The position numbers and the translations under genes are program-made. The notes under the pieces were generated by a model, which was not told the origin of the DNA, ran no database searches, and saw nothing but the letters and a program-made list of their open reading frames with translations. Shown here piece by piece: positions 5,193 through 7,271 of a stretch of 7,271 bases of DNA; positions within the stretch are counted from its first letter, which is position 1, and every line of letters begins with the position of its first letter. Source of the DNA: Clostridia bacterium (lineage in GTDB: Bacteria > Bacillota > Clostridia > Christensenellales > Pumilibacteraceae); NCBI GenBank assembly GCA_900762945.1, contig CAAFIN010000135.1, forward strand, positions 1 through 7,271. Direction: 5' to 3'.

Positions 5193-5750
5193 TCAGAAGT
5201 TTTCCTCCAAAGTTTTCTCCACAAGTCTGACGGGAAGTCCGATCACGTTGTCCTCGTCCCCGTCCACGCGGCGGGTAAACGCCTTTACATCCGCGTCCTG
5301 AAGTCCGTACGCGCCCGCTTTGTCCATAGGGCTGCCGGTAGCGACGTACCGATCGATCGCGTCGTCGGTAATCAACCCGAACGTTACGCGCGTGATTTCG
5401 CTTTTTACTATCGTTTTTTCTTCGTTTATTATCGCGATTCCGGTAATTACTTCGTGAGTTTTTCCCGACAAAAGCCGTAAAAACTCGCGCGCTTCGGCTT
5501 CGGTTTTCGGCTTTCCGAGTACTCTGCCGCCTAGCGCCACGACGGTATCCGCGCCGAGCACTATGCCGCCGCAGTCGCGAAAAACGCTTTCTGCTTTAAC
5601 TAAAGCGAGGTTTTCGGCGAGTTCTCGCGGGGTTCTCGCCGAAATTCGGCTTTCGTCCGCGCCCGACGGGTAAATTTCCGCCGTCAGATTTTTGATTTTC
5701 GCGATAAGTTCACGCCGCCGCGGTGACGCGCTGGCAAGCGTTATTTTCAT
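5193..5750 (-). CDS. maf: Maf-family nucleotide pyrophosphatase
   Basis: Maf proteins are cytosolic house-cleaning pyrophosphatases that hydrolyse dTTP/UTP or modified nucleotides to monophosphates; the family was first linked to septum formation. The 185-residue length is normal. Conserved blocks are all present: SASPRRRELI near the N-terminus (7-16), GADTVVALGGRVLGKP in the middle, LSGKTHEVITG, YVATGSPMDKAGAYGLQ and the C-terminal GDEDNVIGLPV. The lysine and aspartates of these motifs are intact, so I expect an active enzyme, probably of the dTTP/UTP type. The ATG start overlaps the upstream phosphatase stop by four bases and has no good Shine-Dalgarno of its own, which suggests translational coupling. 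The 3' end carries two near-identical copies of a TGGAGGAAAACTT-like sequence; the second provides the ribosome-binding site for mreB. Maf next to mreB is a common Bacillota arrangement. Confidence 0.96.
   Translation of the reverse strand: MKITLASASPRRRELIAKIKNLTAEIYPSGADESRISARTPRELAENLALVKAESVFRDCGGIVLGADTVVALGGRVLGKPKTEAEAREFLRLLSGKTHEVITGIAIINEEKTIVKSEITRVTFGLITDDAIDRYVATGSPMDKAGAYGLQDADVKAFTRRVDGDEDNVIGLPVRLVEKTLEENF
5204..5208 (-). promoter_or_regulatory. Ribosome-binding site for mreB inside the maf 3' end
   Basis: GGAGG lies 12 bases before ATG 5191, rather far for an optimal site, within the last codons of maf. Because ribosomes stop at the maf TGA one base before the ATG, coupling probably matters more than this spacing. 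Confidence 0.5.
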
Positions 5751-7261
5751 AAGATTTCGAGGTTCTTTCTGAACGCGCGGGCAAACTCCGCTCCCGCGTT
5801 CATAGCGTCCTTGATCTCGAGCGTGGCGTCGCCGTCGACTTCGGTTTTCATAATGACGGAATCGCCCAGCACGTCGCAGTTAAGCGACTTGATAACGCCG
5901 GTCATCGAGCGGTCGAGACTCTCGGCTATTCTCAGAATAACGCCCAGGCGCAGTACGGCTACCAGATCCTCTTCCTTGAGAAGGTCTTTGTACTTGTTCC
6001 ATTCGGCGGCGTTGAATTCGTCTTTTCTCGTACCCTGAGCCACGAACGCGGCGAGAACCAGGTCTCGGTGCGACACGCCGTAAAGGTTGGAATTCAATAT
6101 AAAGTAGAAACTGTGACGGTAACGGTCGTAGAATTTCACTCTAAGTCCGCTGTCGTGAAGGAGCGCGGCGATGCGCAGAACTTTCACGTACTGGCGCGGC
6201 AGTTTATGCAGAACGCGAAGTTGCTTGTACAGTTGGATCGCGAGATTGCAGACTTGTTCCGCGTGCGGAATGTTCACGTCGTAATAACTCATGAGCGTGT
6301 ACGCCGAGTATCCCAAAACGTCGCTGAGAGGTTTTTCCATAGTGGACGGCACGGCGTGGTTGAACATAATGCCTTCCCTTATGCCCGAGCCGGAAATGAC
6401 GAGGTTGTCAAAGTTGGTCGAATTAAAGAACGCCTTTATGGACGACAGCGCGGCGACGAAAATATCGGCGCGGTCGGAGTTCAAGCCCTTGATCTTGTTG
6501 CGTTTCTCGGGGTCGAGCACTTTGATCGTGTCGTAGACGGAATCGAAGTCTTCGCGGCTGACGTTCATATTGTGGATCATGTCCACGGGATAACGCTTCA
6601 TACGCTTGACGATGCGGGCAAGATTGCGGAACGAGCCGCCCACGCCCACGAACTGCACGTCGGGGTCGAGTTCTTTGAGCCAACTGATTTTCTGGAGTTG
6701 CTCGTAAACGTAGGTTTCGATCTGCTTGGCTTGCTCTTCGGGACTGACAGACGGATCGTTAAACAGATCGCTGAGCGTGATCGTTCCGAACGGCAGGTTT
6801 TCGCGATTGAGAAGGTTGCGGCGATTGTAATGAATCAGTTGCAGACTGCTGCCGCTGATGTCCATAATGACAGCTTTCGGAATATCAAGCGAGTTGATTA
6901 CGCCTTGGTAAATGTGCGTCGCTTCCTCTTCTTCCGACAGCACCTTGAACTTAAAGCCGCAGACGGCGTTGATTTCCTCTATAAAACTGCGTTGGTTCTT
7001 CGCCCTTCTCACGGCGTTGGTCGCGAAGGCGTAAACTTTGTCGACGTTGTAACTGTCGCAAAGTTTTCTGAACATTTTCAGCGTTTTGACTGCCTGCGCC
7101 ACGCGCGATGGTTTCAAGAATCCGTCGCGATCCATATCTTGTCCGAGCCTTACGCTCTCTTTGAGTTCGTCGAATATGACGAAATGTCCGTTCGGAAGGA
7201 CGTTTGCGAGCACAAGGCGCGCGGTATTGCTCCCCAGATCGATTACAGCGATTTTTTCCAC
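5747..7261 (-). CDS. Ppx/GppA-family phosphatase with C-terminal HD domain
   Basis: This 504-residue protein belongs to the exopolyphosphatase / pppGpp pyrophosphatase family (ASKHA fold), cytosolic enzymes that shorten polyphosphate or convert pppGpp to ppGpp. Visible signatures: phosphate-1 motif DLGSNTARL (8-16), ATNAVRRAKN (80-89), the acidic LSEEEEA segment (108-114), VGVGGSFRNLARI (205-217) and SGSGIREGIM (290-299). A C-terminal HD-type helical domain follows, with H333, the H369-D370 pair in ALLHDSG, H383 and D450 in RIAESLDRS. Odd points: the phosphate-2 loop, normally DIGGGSTE, reads DISGSSLQ (134-141), and the usual YHRK segment reads QGTRK (409-413). The start is GTG, with GGAG six bases upstream at 7268-7271, right at the window edge. 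The stop overlaps the maf start (ATGA), so the two are probably co-translated. Family call is firm; whether it acts on polyphosphate, pppGpp or either is unknown. Confidence 0.9.
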   Translation of the reverse strand: MEKIAVIDLGSNTARLVLANVLPNGHFVIFDELKESVRLGQDMDRDGFLKPSRVAQAVKTLKMFRKLCDSYNVDKVYAFATNAVRRAKNQRSFIEEINAVCGFKFKVLSEEEEATHIYQGVINSLDIPKAVIMDISGSSLQLIHYNRRNLLNRENLPFGTITLSDLFNDPSVSPEEQAKQIETYVYEQLQKISWLKELDPDVQFVGVGGSFRNLARIVKRMKRYPVDMIHNMNVSREDFDSVYDTIKVLDPEKRNKIKGLNSDRADIFVAALSSIKAFFNSTNFDNLVISGSGIREGIMFNHAVPSTMEKPLSDVLGYSAYTLMSYYDVNIPHAEQVCNLAIQLYKQLRVLHKLPRQYVKVLRIAALLHDSGLRVKFYDRYRHSFYFILNSNLYGVSHRDLVLAAFVAQGTRKDEFNAAEWNKYKDLLKEEDLVAVLRLGVILRIAESLDRSMTGVIKSLNCDVLGDSVIMKTEVDGDATLEIKDAMNAGAEFARAFRKNLEIL

Positions 7262-7271
7262 GATGTTCTCC

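Noticed and set aside
4310..5230. A 306-codon open frame on the plus strand opposite mreB
   Set aside because: Arg/His-rich antisense shadow of mreB and the end of maf, with no family resemblance.

Overview
The window is ordinary chromosomal DNA carrying seven complete protein genes, all on the minus strand. In transcription order they are a Ppx/GppA-family phosphatase, Maf, an MreB-family protein, MinD, MinE, a SpoIVFB-like M50 site-2 protease and an RNase E/G-family ribonuclease. This is recognisably the maf-mreB-min-spoIVFB-rng neighbourhood of Bacillota, best fitting an uncultured, CpG-rich member of the Clostridia. The expected next genes downstream (rplU, rpmA) would lie off the left edge. 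The taxonomic call is inferred from gene order and protein style; no rRNA is present. I see no tRNA, CRISPR array, transposon or prophage.

Layout from the right edge leftwards. Region A (7271-4084) is ppx/gppA-like, maf and mreB-like in one tight operon: the first pair overlaps by ATGA, the second junction is TGATATG, and it closes with a strong intrinsic terminator at 4084-4111. Region B (about 4042-2779) is minD and minE with their own probable promoter, 15 bp apart, ending in another strong terminator at 2779-2819. Region C (2768-1811) is the spoIVFB-like protease gene with its own promoter, which resembles a sporulation sigma-E site; its real start is probably GTG at 2719. Region D (1743-75) is rng with an excellent extended -10 promoter, a GC-rich hairpin at the predicted 5' end of the mRNA, and a probable bidirectional terminator downstream. 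The last bases (1-40) hold a possible promoter for the next gene.

Most genes here relate to envelope growth, division-site placement and RNA turnover. The surprising part is what is missing or altered. Between mreB and minD, where mreC, mreD, a class B PBP and minC usually sit, there are only 216 bp with two hairpins. The MreB-like protein has lost nearly all the conserved acidic residues of the actin-fold ATPase while keeping the fold signature. MinE lacks its usual hydrophobic N-terminal membrane-targeting segment. The Ppx/GppA protein has an altered phosphate-binding loop. Together these suggest a remodelled Mre/Min module in a lineage that has reduced or rewired its rod-shape machinery. 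No wholly new system is evident; the degenerate MreB in a collapsed mre/min cluster is the best lead.
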